A model generated the notes under the pieces. That model was not told the origin of the DNA and searched no databases. It worked only from the letters and a program-made list of their open reading frames with translations. The position numbers and the translations under genes are program-made. A stretch of DNA of 64,000 nucleotides from Sthenelais limicola (taxonomy: Eukaryota; Annelida; Polychaeta; Phyllodocida; Sigalionidae): the NCBI GenBank assembly GCA_942159475.1, contig OW804095.1:154049517-154113516 (forward strand), in the 5' to 3' direction. Positions 33,201 to 44,334 of this stretch are shown one piece after another; the stretch's first letter is position 1; each line of letters opens with the position of its first letter.

Positions 33201-33924
33201 GGTGGCAAAACATCAATGTGGTGCTGGCAAAACATCAATGTAGTGGTGGCAAAACATCAATGTGGTGGTGGCAAAACATCAATGTAGTGGTGGCACTACA
33301 TCAATGTAGTGGTGGCAAAACATCAATGGGGGGGTGGCAAAACATCAATGTAGTGGTGGCAAAACATCAATGGGGGGGTGGCAAAACATCAATGTGGTGG
33401 TGGCAAAACATCAATGTAGTGGTGGCAAAACATCAATGTAGTGGTGGCAAAACATCAATGTAGTGGTGGCAAAACATCAATGTGGGGGTGGCAAAACATC
33501 CATGTGGTGGTGGCAAAACATCAATGTGGTGGTGGCAAAACATCAATGTGGTGGTGGCAAAACATCAATGTAGTGGTGGCAAAACATCAATGTGGTGGTG
33601 GCAAAACATCAATGGGGGGGTGGCAAAACATCAATGTAGTGGTGGCAAAACATCAATGGGGGGGTGGCAAAACATCAATGTAGTGGTGGCAAAACATCAA
33701 TGTGGGGGTGGCAAAACATCAATGGGGGGGTGGCAAAACATCAATGTAGTGGTGGCACTACATCAATGTGGGGGTGGCAAAACATCAATGTAGTGGTGGC
33801 AAAACATCAATGTAGTGGTGGCAAAACATCAATGTAGTGGTGGCAAAATATCAACTGTGATGGTGGCAAAATATCAACTGTGATGGTGGCAAAACATCAA
33901 TGTGGTGGTGGGTGGCAAAACAAA
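30293..33924 (+). repeat. 22-bp minisatellite, ~165 units (largest array)
   Basis: The consensus is AAAACATCAATGTGGTGGTG plus GC. Variants include CATCCATG, CATCAGTG, GTGGGGGTGG, ACTACATC for AAACATC, and GTAGTGG. 16-bp units (AAAACATCAATGTGGC) lack six bases. Variants are segregated: CATCAGTG is confined to the first half, ACTACATC starts near 31500, and GTAGTGG occurs only after ~32290. Early units have no stop in any plus frame, giving a 510-codon frame at 30244-31776. TAG in later units breaks the frames. It is not a gene. Confidence 0.97.
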
Positions 33925-34030
33925 TTACATCATCCAAATGCAGGTCCAGTGACTTTGAGATGGGTGGAAAAGAACGGAACAATATGTAGAAAAGGCATAC
34001 CTTTGTCCAGTACAATCAAATGACGTTTCC
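33925..34030 (+). mobile_element. Family D fragment at array edge
   Basis: GTGACTTTGAGATGGGTGGA, AAAGAACGGAACAATATGTAG matches the D core seen at about 29370-29410. It lies directly after the 22-bp array. Confidence 0.5.
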
Positions 34031-34770
34031 CAATTACTTCCCAAACCCATGCCCTCTTTATGCTGCCTAGAACTACATTGCAACATAATTCTACCGACTC
34101 GCATTCTGGAAAGTTTATTTTTCAATCCAAGTCACATTTTATTCAATTAGTTATAAAGAGACATTCTCACCATTGTGAGGCATGTATAACACACGTATCT
34201 AGATTTATTTCCATTTTATTTCAAAGTTCTTCTCTCTATATTATTGACTTTCTCTCTTTAATATTGACTTTCGAAATTATACAAATGCAGACAGGAACAT
34301 CATGGTTTCATTTTATCTTGGTTCGCTACAAGGCAAACGTCTATGACATCATTATTGTCATCATAAACTAGTGCACGCCTTCCATGTCACAATGCACAAA
34401 GCACCATGGAGGCATTTTCGTGCAGTAATAAACTTTCTGTACAAAGTCATTCACAAAGTACGACCTTTTCCCTGCCGTTGTACCCATAGTAACCATGAGA
34501 ACTTTGGTGACCTTGGAATAGCGACCTTTCTGCACGTGGCATGAAGTCAATAGTGTATTCTAGCCTCATGCTGTGAGGAGGGGCTGTGAGGAGGGGCAGG
34601 GTGGGGGAAAGCTTTGATCCATAGATTGTTTGCCTGTATAGTGGTCACCTAGAAAGTACTGACCATGTCATTAAGGTGACGTCGTTGTTATGACTACTTG
34701 TCCTGTCACACTGACGTCATGACGACAGATGGCCATTTTAGCACCGATATGAGAGGGTCGTTGTTTTGAG
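34031..34770. other. Single-copy DNA
   Basis: No gene is recognised. CTGACGTCATGACG (34712-34725) is CRE-like. A G-rich patch lies at 34575-34605. Confidence 0.35.
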
Positions 34771-34905
34771 GTCGCCTGAACATGTACAATTAACCTTCAC
34801 CAATCTTCTCAAATAAACCAAATTAAAGACAAAAACAGTGTTCAAAACATGGTCTACCATAACCGAAGAGATGTAATCAATCCATGCAATACCAAATAGA
34901 CACTG
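34771..34905 (-). mobile_element. Family A MITE, 3'-truncated copy 9
   Basis: CATGTACAATTAACCTTCAC, CAATCTTCTCAAATAAACC and AATCAATCCATGCAATACC match family A up to mid-element. The right TIR is missing. Confidence 0.65.
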
Positions 34906-35104
34906 AACGAATCGTGGCCCATGCAAAAAACAATTTTCGCCAAAAATAAACACAAGCTTATGACCGCCACCCATGCCTCTATAACAGAGAACCTATATAT
35001 CTTAAAACCCCATCCAACTGACTTTTCTCCCTTAATTCGATCTTAGACTGTTTAATTATTTCGCCAATAGGAAGGGAATTGCATCAATAACTACATGTGT
35101 GAGT

Positions 35105-35275
35105 TTAAATTAAATCCGAGTCCCAGAGGTGAAGATATTGGTGAAATTAAAAAATAAAATGACTCGAAAATGATACAAGTGTAAAATGGCTGGCTGCTCT
35201 GGGACTCGACCTCACAATGTTCAGTTTGGAAGTCTGGCAGCCTAACCAGTGGACCATTGAAACTGGCTATAGAGT
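35105..35275 (-). repeat. tRNA-like / possible SINE relic
   Basis: On the minus strand from about 35265, ATGGTCCACTGGTTAGGCTG resembles a tRNA D-arm/A-box, and GAGGTCGAGTCCC, about 35 bases on, resembles a T-arm/B-box. A GGTC/GGCT D-stem can form, but the anticodon and T stems each have two or more mismatches. It is therefore not a functional tRNA. An inverted copy of GAGTCCCAGAG lies ~90 bp away. It is possibly a tRNA-derived SINE relic. Confidence 0.3.
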
Positions 35276-35540
35276 ACATGCATATAAACACTAGCCACAC
35301 ATCTTGATTCATAGCATTTAAGGTGCACTATAATCCCCCATTCTCCTCATGTTTCCGTCTTAACCACAGGTGATTTAATGATTCAAATTATCGTAAAATT
35401 TAATATTGCATCTGCAATCTATTTCTATAGTTTGCAGGACTGTAGGTTTCTGTAGGTTTGCACACTTCTCTGAACATTACCTAGCAGTAGGAATGTCCTA
35501 CACGTGCAAGGAGAACTAGCTTAGAAAGGAAAGGTCTACA

Positions 35541-35757
35541 AACGTTAGGGCCCAACAACACTAGGGCCCAACAACGCTAGGCCCACTTTTGCTTATTTTC
35601 AGACGTTAGAGCCCACCCACCTTCAGACATTAGGGCCCAAACCTCGGACACTAGGGCCCACATTTGCATATTTTCGGTAATATTTTCAGACGCCTAGCTT
35701 ATAGGCCCTAGCGTATGGGCCCTAACGTTGTTGGGCCCTAACGTCTGGAGCCCGATG
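35541..35757. repeat. Foldback of TAGGGCCCA-type repeats
   Basis: The left part holds ACGTTAGGGCCCAACAAC, CTAGGGCCCAACAACG and further TTAGGGCCCA words. The right part holds the inverse (CGTATGGGCCCTAACGTTG, TTGGGCCCTAACGTCTGG). The whole 217 bp can fold on itself. The centre carries CATATTTTCGGTAATATTTTC. It could be a small foldback element or a local inverted duplication. Confidence 0.75.
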
Positions 35758-36126
35758 CAACACTTTAAGTAAGGATTTATTATGCAACAGGGCCCTGATG
35801 TTCTGGGCTGGTCAATATACCAATACAAGCCAATATACCGTCTAACTCCTCATTTGGTTTTGATTTGATTCGAAGATTCTTTCTGGTACTATTAAACTTT
35901 AAAGGGAAGTCGAGGTCTGAGAGTCCCAGGCCTTCTAACCAATCTCATAGCCCAGTCTGCCGCCGCCATATTAGATTCTCCAACGAATCTGGACAACATT
36001 TGAGAGGACATTAGCAGACAGTGGGAGGAGTCAGCTGTCAATCAAGCTGTAATATTAAGGGATTCGTTAATGAGTTGTGCGGGTGGCTTGATGCTGAACC
36101 TGGCATAATACAAAATTTGTATATAT
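35758..36126. other. Single-copy DNA
   Basis: GCCGCCGCCATATTAG (35960-35975) is YY1-like. No gene is recognised. Confidence 0.3.
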
Positions 36127-36363
36127 ATCATATCTGTTTTAGGAAAATGAGTCACAAGTCAAAAAATTGATATTTTTCAAAGTGATTTATTCACAAGATG
36201 TTATTGTGGGAAGGATGTTATCATGTTTGGGTTGCTTAAATGTAGGCCTAATGTCCTACTGTTTGCTATAATTAGAATCAGCTTGGTCTTATCTTTTCAA
36301 ATGTGATGATATCTCAGAATCCATTTTCCGCAACTTGTGATTCATTTCCCTCTAACACATCAC
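36127..36363 (+). mobile_element. Family B MITE, internally deleted copy 8
   Basis: The left end is degenerate (TCTGTTTTAGGAAAATGAGT, CACAAGTC). The right end is TCATTTCCCTCTAACACATC, AC. It is about 237 bp instead of ~410, so it has lost part of the interior. Only ATAT separates it from the next copy. Confidence 0.8.
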
Positions 36364-36367
36364 ATAT

Positions 36368-36668
36368 ATGATGTGTTTCAGAAAAATGAGTCATAAGTCG
36401 CAAAATTGATATTTTTCAAAGTGTTTTTTCACAAGATCCCATCATTGGAATGTCCTGATTATTGACTTTACTGTTTATTAACCCCCAGAAATATTGGAAA
36501 CTTTTTTTTTCAAAAACGAAAATATCAAACTTGAAATTAAGAAATACTTATTAGATTATTAGATTGTTTACTATCATTGGAATCGGCTTGATCTCATCTT
36601 TTCAAATCAAATGGTATCTCAAAATCCATATTTTGCGACTTATGACTCATTTTCCTGAAACACATCAC
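36368..36668 (+). mobile_element. Family B MITE, copy 9 (back-to-back, deleted)
   Basis: The left end is ATGATGTGTTTCAGAAAAAT. The right TIR is intact (TTTTCCTGAAACACATCAC). It is ~300 bp long, missing the segment around the GGACCTTT marker. It has the same orientation as its neighbour. Confidence 0.85.
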
Positions 36669-36723
36669 ATGTATTATGCCCAAAGGTCTTATTGGGAGGA
36701 ATATTTTACTCCTTAATCAATTA

Positions 36724-37156
36724 CACAAATACCAGAATACCTTCTGTGCCAACAGGTTGTAAGTAGGAGATACGTCATTAAGGCAGTAATAATATACTTT
36801 ACACCGCCCCATGTTTCATGTGATAATACTAGTATTATTTGTGATGTGTTTCAGGAAAATGAGTCATAAGTCGCAAAAAAATTATTTTGAAATACCATTA
36901 TATTTGAAAAGATGAGATCAAGCCGATTCTAATGATAGTAAACAATATAATAATCTAATAAGAATTGCCCTGAATAAAACACGTTGAAAAATATCAATTT
37001 TGCGACTTATGACTTATTTTCCTGAAACAGATCACAAATACCAGAATACCTTCTGTGCCCACAGGTTGTAAGTAGGAGATACGTCCTTAATGCAGTAATA
37101 ATATATATTTTACACCGCCCCATGTTTCATGTAATAATAATAGTATTATTTATGTG
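36724..37156 (+). repeat. ~125-bp duplication flanking a short family B copy
   Basis: CACAAATACCAGAATACCTT through AGTATTATTT occurs at 36724-36840 and 37033-37152, 309 bp apart, with about 8 differences. The short B copy sits between them. Its ends coincide with the duplicated block, so the duplication may have involved the element. Confidence 0.85.
36841..37035 (-). mobile_element. Family B MITE, short deletion derivative (195 bp)
   Basis: Both TIRs are intact (GTGATGTGTTTCAGGAAAAT; TTTTCCTGAAACAGATCAC), but more than half of the interior is gone. Confidence 0.85.
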
Positions 37157-37237
37157 TCCTAGAATTAGTACAAATAGGTACTACAGATCTAGTCAGGTGT
37201 TCTCCAGTATATGACTTAGCCACAATAAATTACAAAT

Positions 37238-37651
37238 GTGATGTGTTTTAGGAAAATGAGTCACAAGTCGCAAAAATGATGTTTTTCAAAGCGTATTATT
37301 TACAGGATCTCTTTGTTAAAATATGATCATCTTTGGAGTGTCCATTACTTGTGGTTGTATGAATACATGTACCAAATTTCAAGACAGCCCATTAAATATA
37401 TCTATGCGTTTCCTAGATCATTCTATGAAGTATACTTTACTAGTAATACTTTACTAGTAATTGTCCACCCAGAAATATTACAAACTTCTTTTTCAGAAAT
37501 ACAAATAGCAAACTGAAAAGCTAGAAGTATGTATTAGATGCCCTTAATGTTTACTTTCATTAGAATCTCCTTGGTCTCATCTTTTCAAATATGATGGTAT
37601 CTCAAAATCCAATTTTTGCGACTTATGACCTATCTTCCTAAAACACATCAC
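37238..37651 (+). mobile_element. Family B MITE, copy 11
   Basis: The ends are GTGATGTGTTTTAGGAAAAT and ATCTTCCTAAAACACATCAC. The flanks are AAAT and ATAT. It contains a small internal duplication (TACTTTACTAGTAAT, 37434-37462). The 67-codon frame is inside the element. Confidence 0.88.
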
Positions 37652-37926
37652 ATATTTGACATAATAAATGTTGAGATAAGGCCAATGATACAGGGATCAC
37701 ACCTAGAGTATCTGTAAGGTAAAGCAAGAGTATAGAAGCAGAGATTACACTCGTATTCTGGGTCAATCATGTTTTCATTCATTTATATTCATATTGATTC
37801 AATATGTATCTCTTGAATTATCATTACTACATATTAACGTATGGTTTTCTCTCTTTTCATTTGCTGCTACCTTGGATACCAATAGGTGAGTGTCTCATAT
37901 TTATCATTTTACTCGTGTTCCACCAA

Positions 37927-38156
37927 CAGATTTTCAGAAAATGTACAATTCACCTTCACCAATCCTCCCAAATAACCCACATTTAAGACCGAAATGCGCT
38001 TCAAATGCAGTTTAACGTAACACAACTGATACTTTAAATCAATGCGATACTAAATATACTCAGATATACCCGGTATTCATCATTTGTCAGCCTAATTTAG
38101 GAGGATTTCCTAAATGTGTAGAGCTGCCAATTGTACATTTTCTGAAAATCTGACCC
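37927..38156 (-). mobile_element. Family A MITE, copy 10
   Basis: The left end starts inside the TIR (CAGATTTTCAGAAAATGTAC, lacking GGGT). The right end is intact. It is the same subtype as copies 8 and 13. Confidence 0.85.
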
Positions 38157-38297
38157 ATATACTACCAAGAAATGCTTACTGTAGGGCATATCCGCTGGAG
38201 TGTTGCATTTTGACGGGCGGACCATATATAGGTGTAGCCATTACTCAGTTTATTTCGTCTCTATGAGAAGGTTTCTATTGTGCCTAAAGATATATAT

Positions 38298-38532
38298 GGG
38301 TCAAATTTTCAGAAAATGTACAATCAAACTTCGCCAATCTTCTCAAATAACCCAAATTTTAGACGAAAATAAAGCTCAAAATAGACTTGAACCTAGCCAA
38401 ACAGATTGCTAGAATTCATGCAATGCCGAATATTCTCGAATTTACCTAATATTGACCAAATTGCAGCCTAATTGAGCAGAATTTTCTAAATGTGTAGATC
38501 TGCGAATTGTACATTTTCTGAAAATCTGACCC
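38298..38532 (-). mobile_element. Family A MITE, copy 11
   Basis: GGGTCAAATTTTCAGAAAAT and its inverse, with ATAT on both sides. It lies only ~140 bp after copy 10. Confidence 0.9.
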
Positions 38533-39429
38533 ATATATATTCAACTTTTGTATCGCATTCCCTGTGGCGTCCATAGTCTATTCGGACTTGAGGAATTCCC
38601 TTCCTTCACCTCATAGAAAATGTTGTCTTAATTGATGATTTAATTTATCAGTTCACTCCAGGAATATTTGTATTTAGTTATTGTGAATCAAACCCTGCGA
38701 CTATTTATGAGTGTTTTTCGTCCTGAATGATCTCTTAAAGGAGTGTGTAGGGATTAAGGTAACTCCCGGGTTTAACTGAGATCACAGCTTGTGCAGGAGA
38801 CTCTAAAATACCTACAAATCTCATGCATGAAATGGAAACCTCTGCAATATCTTTTTTATCTGTTTTCTGATTTAACAATACAGGAATATATTAATGTATA
38901 AATCCCTGTAGTACACATTTCTGTCACCAGGCAGAGCCACCAGTCTATTTCTGGCTGTATCTAAGTCCTTCATACATGTCCATGCTATAAAGTAGCCACA
39001 TCCCCTCATCCAGCCACAAGCGCCCACTTGTCCCAGCGCCCGGCATAAAGCGCCCACAGAAACATGTCCCTTTTAATCTGCCACACCCAATAAAGGGAGC
39101 ACTTAGGTGCGGGCCGAGACGTCTGAAAGACAAGAAGTCAATTCTCCTACATTTATGCCCGGGGAAATATGATCAGTGACCTGCGGCCCATCTGGTGGAC
39201 ATGTGCGCCCGCTCCCACCCGCGCCCAGGCCTTGTTACTCACCCTGTCTACGGCCCAGAGAGGGTCAGAGACCAGATATGGCTTGGGGCCAGTTTACCCA
39301 GGAGTAAAAGAACACGGGCGCAAATGGCGGGTGACAAAGAATGTATAAAGTGTCACATCAAGAACAGTTTACAAACTATAGAATGGTAGCAAACCTTGAT
39401 GTGTAGAGTAGGGTAGTATTTCCTTTTAT
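38533..39429. other. Single-copy DNA, GC-rich centre
   Basis: 39060-39330 is relatively GC-rich and unlike the surrounding repeats. The frames in it (up to 64 codons) have no recognised domain. It may be conserved non-coding sequence. Confidence 0.3.
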
Positions 39430-39625
39430 TAGTTATTGAATTTATTACACCTTTTTGGAGGGTAATATGGGGTGCTATAGGCTACAGCATTGCTGCTCAT
39501 ACCACATACACTGTATAGTATGGCCTGTGTATTATACCTATCCAGCGGGTAATATGGAGTGCTATAGGCTACAGCATTGCTGCTCATACCACATACAGCA
39601 GATGGTATGGCCTGTGTATAAGTGA
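39430..39625 (-). repeat. 87-bp tandem pair related to the 40.7-kb TIR element
   Basis: GGGTAATATGGGGTGCTATA, GGCTACAGCATTGCTGC recurs 87 bp later. The preceding AATTTATTACACC and the word AGGCTACAGCATTG resemble the start of the element at 40671 (ATTTATTATACC, AGGCTATAGCATTG). Confidence 0.7.
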
Positions 39626-39834
39626 GGACGTAAACTGTTGCTTTAAATTCCATCACACTTTTGCTACTTTTTAGCCGTAAATATTAGGTGAAGTATACTA
39701 ATTACAAATTTACCCTCAGGCAAAATACAAGTTTCATATTACTTGGGCTTGGGATTTTATTTGTTTGCTACGTGTTACATATATGTCAACTGCAACCTTC
39801 TTCACTTTCTCATCCAGCTTCCTTTGCACTTATC

Positions 39835-40315
39835 TCTAACTCTTCTCTCCATTTAATGTCTTCTCTCTCTCTTTCTCTTCTCTCTGTCAACTCTCACTCT
39901 CCTCTGCCTTCTCTCTATCTCTCCCCACTCTCTTTCCTGTGTCTCTCCCCTCTCTAAACTCCAATCTCTCCCCACTCTCTCACTCTCTCACCTGTCTCTC
40001 TCCACTCTCTAAACTCCAATCTCTCCCCACTCTCCCTCTCCTGTATCTCTTCTCTCTATACTCCAATCTCTCCCCACTCTCTCTCCCGTGTCACTCTTCT
40101 CTCTAAACTCCAATCTCTCCCCCACTCTCTCTCTCCTGTGTCTCTCTTCTCTCTCTTCTCTCTTCTCTCTAAACTCCAATCCCTCCCTCCTCTCTCTCCT
40201 GTCTCTCTCCACTCTCTAAACTCCAATCTCTCCCCACTCTCTCTCTCCTGTCTCTCTCCACTCTCTCAACTCCAATCTCTCCCCCTCCTCTCTCTCCTGT
40301 CTCCTCTGTAATACC
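39835..40315 (-). repeat. CT-rich imperfect tandem tract
   Basis: Units combine AAACTCCAATCTCTCCCC and ACTCTCTCTCTCCTGTCTCT with irregular 45-65 bp spacing. It is homopyrimidine on the plus strand. The GA-side frame (40009-40212 minus) is compositional. Confidence 0.9.
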
Positions 40316-40670
40316 CACATGAAATGGTCCCAGTCCCTGACCCTATACAGACAGGCCAGGTATCCCCCCCATCCTCTATACTATAGGCCCAGCCTAGTTA
40401 AGCGCTATACACAGCTAAAGGTATATACCCAGGGGACGGGTTACACAGTGGGTTCCAGTCAACTTCACTCAACGGTTCCTCCCTATACCTCTCTAGCTGG
40501 AAGAGCTGCGAATGGGAATCCGTAGATGGAAATTATGTTTACAATTTAATGGGACAGTTAACTGTATAGCAGTGTCTGGCACATTTTACTGACAACTCTT
40601 TCTCTGGTCAGCGTGTCTTACTTCCCGGAATAGAGCCAAAGTAATGAATTGTACATAACAGTATATATAT
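40316..40670. other. Single-copy DNA
   Basis: No gene is recognised in this stretch. A 68-codon frame has no domain. Confidence 0.3.
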
Positions 40671-41080
40671 GTATTTATTATACCTCTGAGCGGGATGGTA
40701 TGGAAAGCCACAGGCTATAGCATTGGAAAACCGTATCACCCTCTGGGCGGTATTTGCATACCATATTCACCGCTGGCGGAATTTTTGTTGAAAAAATAGG
40801 CCCATGTTTGCATCCTTATTTTCTGTATTTAAATAATTATTTTCGCGGAAAAAAACTTGTTATACATTGTATATAATGATATAACAATTATTGTAATGGT
40901 AAGCAGCAGTGAAATTGCGAATTTATTGCGTATTTGAATAGAAAAATAGACCCGAAAATGAGTGAGGGGGACCGGAAGTAGAAACTTTCCAAGAAGTAAA
41001 CAAAACAGTGTCTGACTCTAATTTCCATCGAATTTTCACTACTTTTTCACCTAAAAAATCGGGGGAGGTATAATAAATAC
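40671..41080. mobile_element. 410-bp TIR element (family F)
   Basis: It has perfect 16-bp terminal inverted repeats, GTATTTATTATACCTC at the left and its inverse GAGGTATAATAAATAC at the right end. The interior is AT-rich and non-coding, with a GGGATGGTATGG segment near the left end. No target duplication is obvious. Related sequence lies at 39.4 kb. A second hairpin abuts its right end. Confidence 0.7.
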
Positions 41081-41215
41081 AAAATTGACTCCTGGCAGTG
41101 GAAGAGATGGTTATCTCCCTTGGGCTACGCAATTTCGTCGGGTGCTACGCACCCTTACGAAATTCCTATGCCCGCGGGAGATAACCACCTCTCACACAGC
41201 CAGGAGTCAATTTTG
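41080..41215. repeat. 136-bp multi-arm hairpin
   Basis: The outer arms are CAAAATTGACTCCTGGC and GCCAGGAGTCAATTTTG. Middle arms are GGTTATCTCCC and GGGAGATAACC. Inner arms are AATTTCGT and ACGAAATT, around GGGTGCTACGCACCC. Almost every base can pair. It is a foldback element or structural motif with no coding content. Confidence 0.85.
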
Positions 41216-41863
41216 TCTATATATAGGCCTATCAATGTCTATTTCCACGTTTGTCCTACCAGAACAATAGTAATACCAGTATCTGGGTTGATATAGGTCT
41301 TGTGTTTCTCTCATGGACAGTTCTTCTCACACTACCCTCAACATCTGCTAACATCAATAAACATTAGAGCTACAATATTTACACTAAATGAAATCGTATT
41401 ATGAAGAATAACACCACAACCTCAAACTTCGGTATTTGCTAGTTTATTAAGGCATCTGTTGTTACATATATGTCACAATAAAGTCTTGTGACAGTTTTTA
41501 TCAATCAATGTTGGAGTAAGTCTTACATGAATGCATAAATACATATTGATAGTTATAATGTAGGATTCCAGTGAAAGCAGGAGAAGGAAAAAGTGACTCA
41601 GGTTTCATCTAGTCCTCTAGCATATATCACTTAAGAATTCCCTCAAATCCTTCATGTTCTACAATATAATATTTATGGGGATGCTCTTCCAAAGTATAGG
41701 ACCTTTATATTTTTATTTTGTTCTTATCTCAGGGATCTTTCCACTTCTGGGATTTGGTACTATCAGAGATTTTCCTGATGTTAGATTTCTAAGGTTTACA
41801 ACTCTTACTTCACATTCTCCTCCCGTTGTTATATATTCCTTGTTATTCACTCAGGTGTTATAT
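41216..41863. other. Single-copy AT-rich DNA
   Basis: The frame 41654-41923 is hydrophobic but runs into a MITE. No gene is supported. Confidence 0.3.
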
Positions 41864-42098
41864 GGGCAAGGTTTTCAGAAAATGTACAATTGGCAACTGT
41901 ACAAATTTAGTATATTCTGCTAAATTAGGCTGCAATTTGGCCAATACTAGGTAAATTCGAGTATATTCGACATTGCACTGATTCTAGCAATCTGTTTGGT
42001 TAGGTTGAACTGTGTTTTGAACTTTATTTTCGTCTGAAATTTGGGTTATTTGAGAAGATTGGTGAAGTTGAATTGTACATTTTCTAAAAATCTGACCC
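41864..42098 (+). mobile_element. Family A MITE, copy 12
   Basis: The left end is GGGCAAGGTTTTCAGAAAAT (two changes). The right end is TTTTCTAAAAATCTGACCC. ATAT is on both sides. Confidence 0.88.
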
Positions 42099-42497
42099 AT
42101 ATGCCCCATGCCGTGGCATGGCGTGATGAGGCCGGGTTGCAGGCCTCACTATTCACCCTGCTGCTCCTCCCCAGATTAAATACATGGTAGAATTATGAAT
42201 AAATGATTGCCCGGCCGCGGGTATACAGGCAGACAACTGACTGATCAGTCTTACCTTAGCTCTGAGACTAACCCATTCACTCAGTGTGTCTTTCCTCTGT
42301 CTTCTCTTCCACCGGGAAGTATTTCTGCATTCAACTTACTGGCTAATTATTATTGAGAGTATTAATAAAAATAAATTCTTTATTTTGGTGTATTTATTTT
42401 GTTCTATTATTCCCAGTTCTGTTCGATACATCCGGATGTAACATGATGGTCTTTGTTATGATGTCATAGACCCGGTTGAAAACTCTATATCATATAA

Positions 42498-42732
42498 GGG
42501 TCAGATTTTCAGAAAATGTACAATTGGTAGCTCTACACATTTGGGAAATTCTCCTAAATTAGGCTGAAAAATGATGAATACCGGCTATATCTGAGTGTAT
42601 TTGGTATTGCATTGATTTAAAGTATCAGTTCTGTTATGTTAATCTGCATTTTGAAGCTAATTTTTGTCTTGAATGTAGGTTATTTGAGAGGATTGGTGAA
42701 GACGAATTGTACATTTTCTGGAAATCTGACCC
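42498..42732 (+). mobile_element. Family A MITE, copy 13
   Basis: The left TIR is intact. The right is TTTTCTGGAAATCTGACCC. The flanks are ATAA and ATAT. Confidence 0.9.
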
Positions 42733-43848
42733 ATATCTATATGTTTTGTCTCTAACAAGTCTAACTATGAATAAAAAGATAAAACAAATTCAATCAGTTC
42801 AAGACCTGATCACCCACAGAGAGACTTACTTTATAAGTGTGTTATAACCTGTTCAGATCCTTATAACCCACACAGTTAATCTCAACTTTTTAGCTTAAAT
42901 GTTTCTCGAAAAGTTCACAAACATTGTGCAACTGTCCTGCATGTATAGAGCTAGCCGTGCTGTCCCACAACCCTATATTATATATATGTATTTCTATATA
43001 TATAGTAGCAGGGCCTGGGTCTGTGCACAGTCTGGAGCATAACCAGGACCACGTGGTAGGGGGGCAATCCCCCAGGGGGCGTTGTCTATAGTATATAAAC
43101 AAAGGAACCCAAGAAGCAATTATGCTGCACTTGTGTGGGCAGGGCTAAGTGCTGGGAACTGGGTCTGCCAGCCTGTGGGCTGTATGTAGCTCCCCCGCCC
43201 TGCCGTTCCCCCCTGCCCACCCTCCCCACCCAGAGGCCTGCCATGTGCACGGGTGGGCCTATGTTGCACACAATACCATTGTCTGATTATCTGAAGGTGG
43301 ACTGTCATGTGCCATACAAAATATTTAGTTTGTTTGTGGCAAATAGTTATAATTAAAGTATTAATAGTAAAGGTCAGTTGTATGTGTCACCGCAAGTGTG
43401 TTGCAAATTGCTATCTGAGACACTTTATTTATGAAGCTTTACCAAAGGTTTGTCAAATAGACTTTTTTAAAACAGAATTTAGTGAATTTTATTAGCTTAA
43501 ATCACTCACCTCTTTTATTCGCTACAGTGGAGGTAGTTGTGCAGGATATAATACATAAAGGTGGATATAGTACACTGCCCAAAGGAAAGCTGGTGGGAAG
43601 AGAAACCATTTGAAAAAAATCGTTTTACAAACTGTATTTGAGTAGTGTTGATGACTGTTTGTAGAAATTGTAAGAGAAGTAAGATAGCCTGAACACCTCC
43701 CTCTGTTGGACAAATCTCTTCTTATATGCAGTCCTTGATTGATAAAAAGTTTCTTAAATCTTAAATTGACATGAAATATAAAAATACTTTTTAGATTCAC
43801 TGAATGTTAACATCGTTAGGATCCACTTATTCTCATCAGTTGGAATGT
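42733..43848. other. Single-copy DNA, GC-rich 43020-43270
   Basis: Overlapping frames on both strands (for example 43086-43356) have no recognised domain. No gene is supported. Confidence 0.3.
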
Positions 43849-44073
43849 GGGTCAGATTTTCAGAAAATGTACAATTGGCAGCTCTACATATTTAGTACTT
43901 TCTGCTAATGTCTGCTAAAAAAATGATAAATTGGAGTATATTTGGTATCGCATTGGTTTAATGACTCAGTTCTGTTATGTTAAACTGCATTTTGAAGCTC
44001 ATTTATGTCCTAAAAGTGGGTTATTTGAGAGGATTGGTGAAGGTGAATTGTACGTTTACTGAAAATCTGACCC
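43849..44073 (+). mobile_element. Family A MITE, copy 14
   Basis: The left TIR is intact. The right TIR has changes (ACGTTTACTGAAAATCTGAC). The flanks are ATGT and ATAT. Confidence 0.9.
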
Positions 44074-44334
44074 ATATATTGGTGGCTCACTATTGTATTT
44101 CACTTCTGACTCAGTCGTCTGTGACACATCAGAAATATCTACAGTGGCTAGTCAAAGTCACATATAGGTAACATCAAATATTTCCAAACATATCCATGCC
44201 ACTGCAGCTGTAGTGTTACTGTATAGTACTCCAGCTGTATTGAATTACACGCATGAATATAACATGTCGCTAATAATATTGTTTCAGATTCTAATTGTGC
44301 TGGCTTATTTGCCACTGTGTTTTTTATGTAAATG

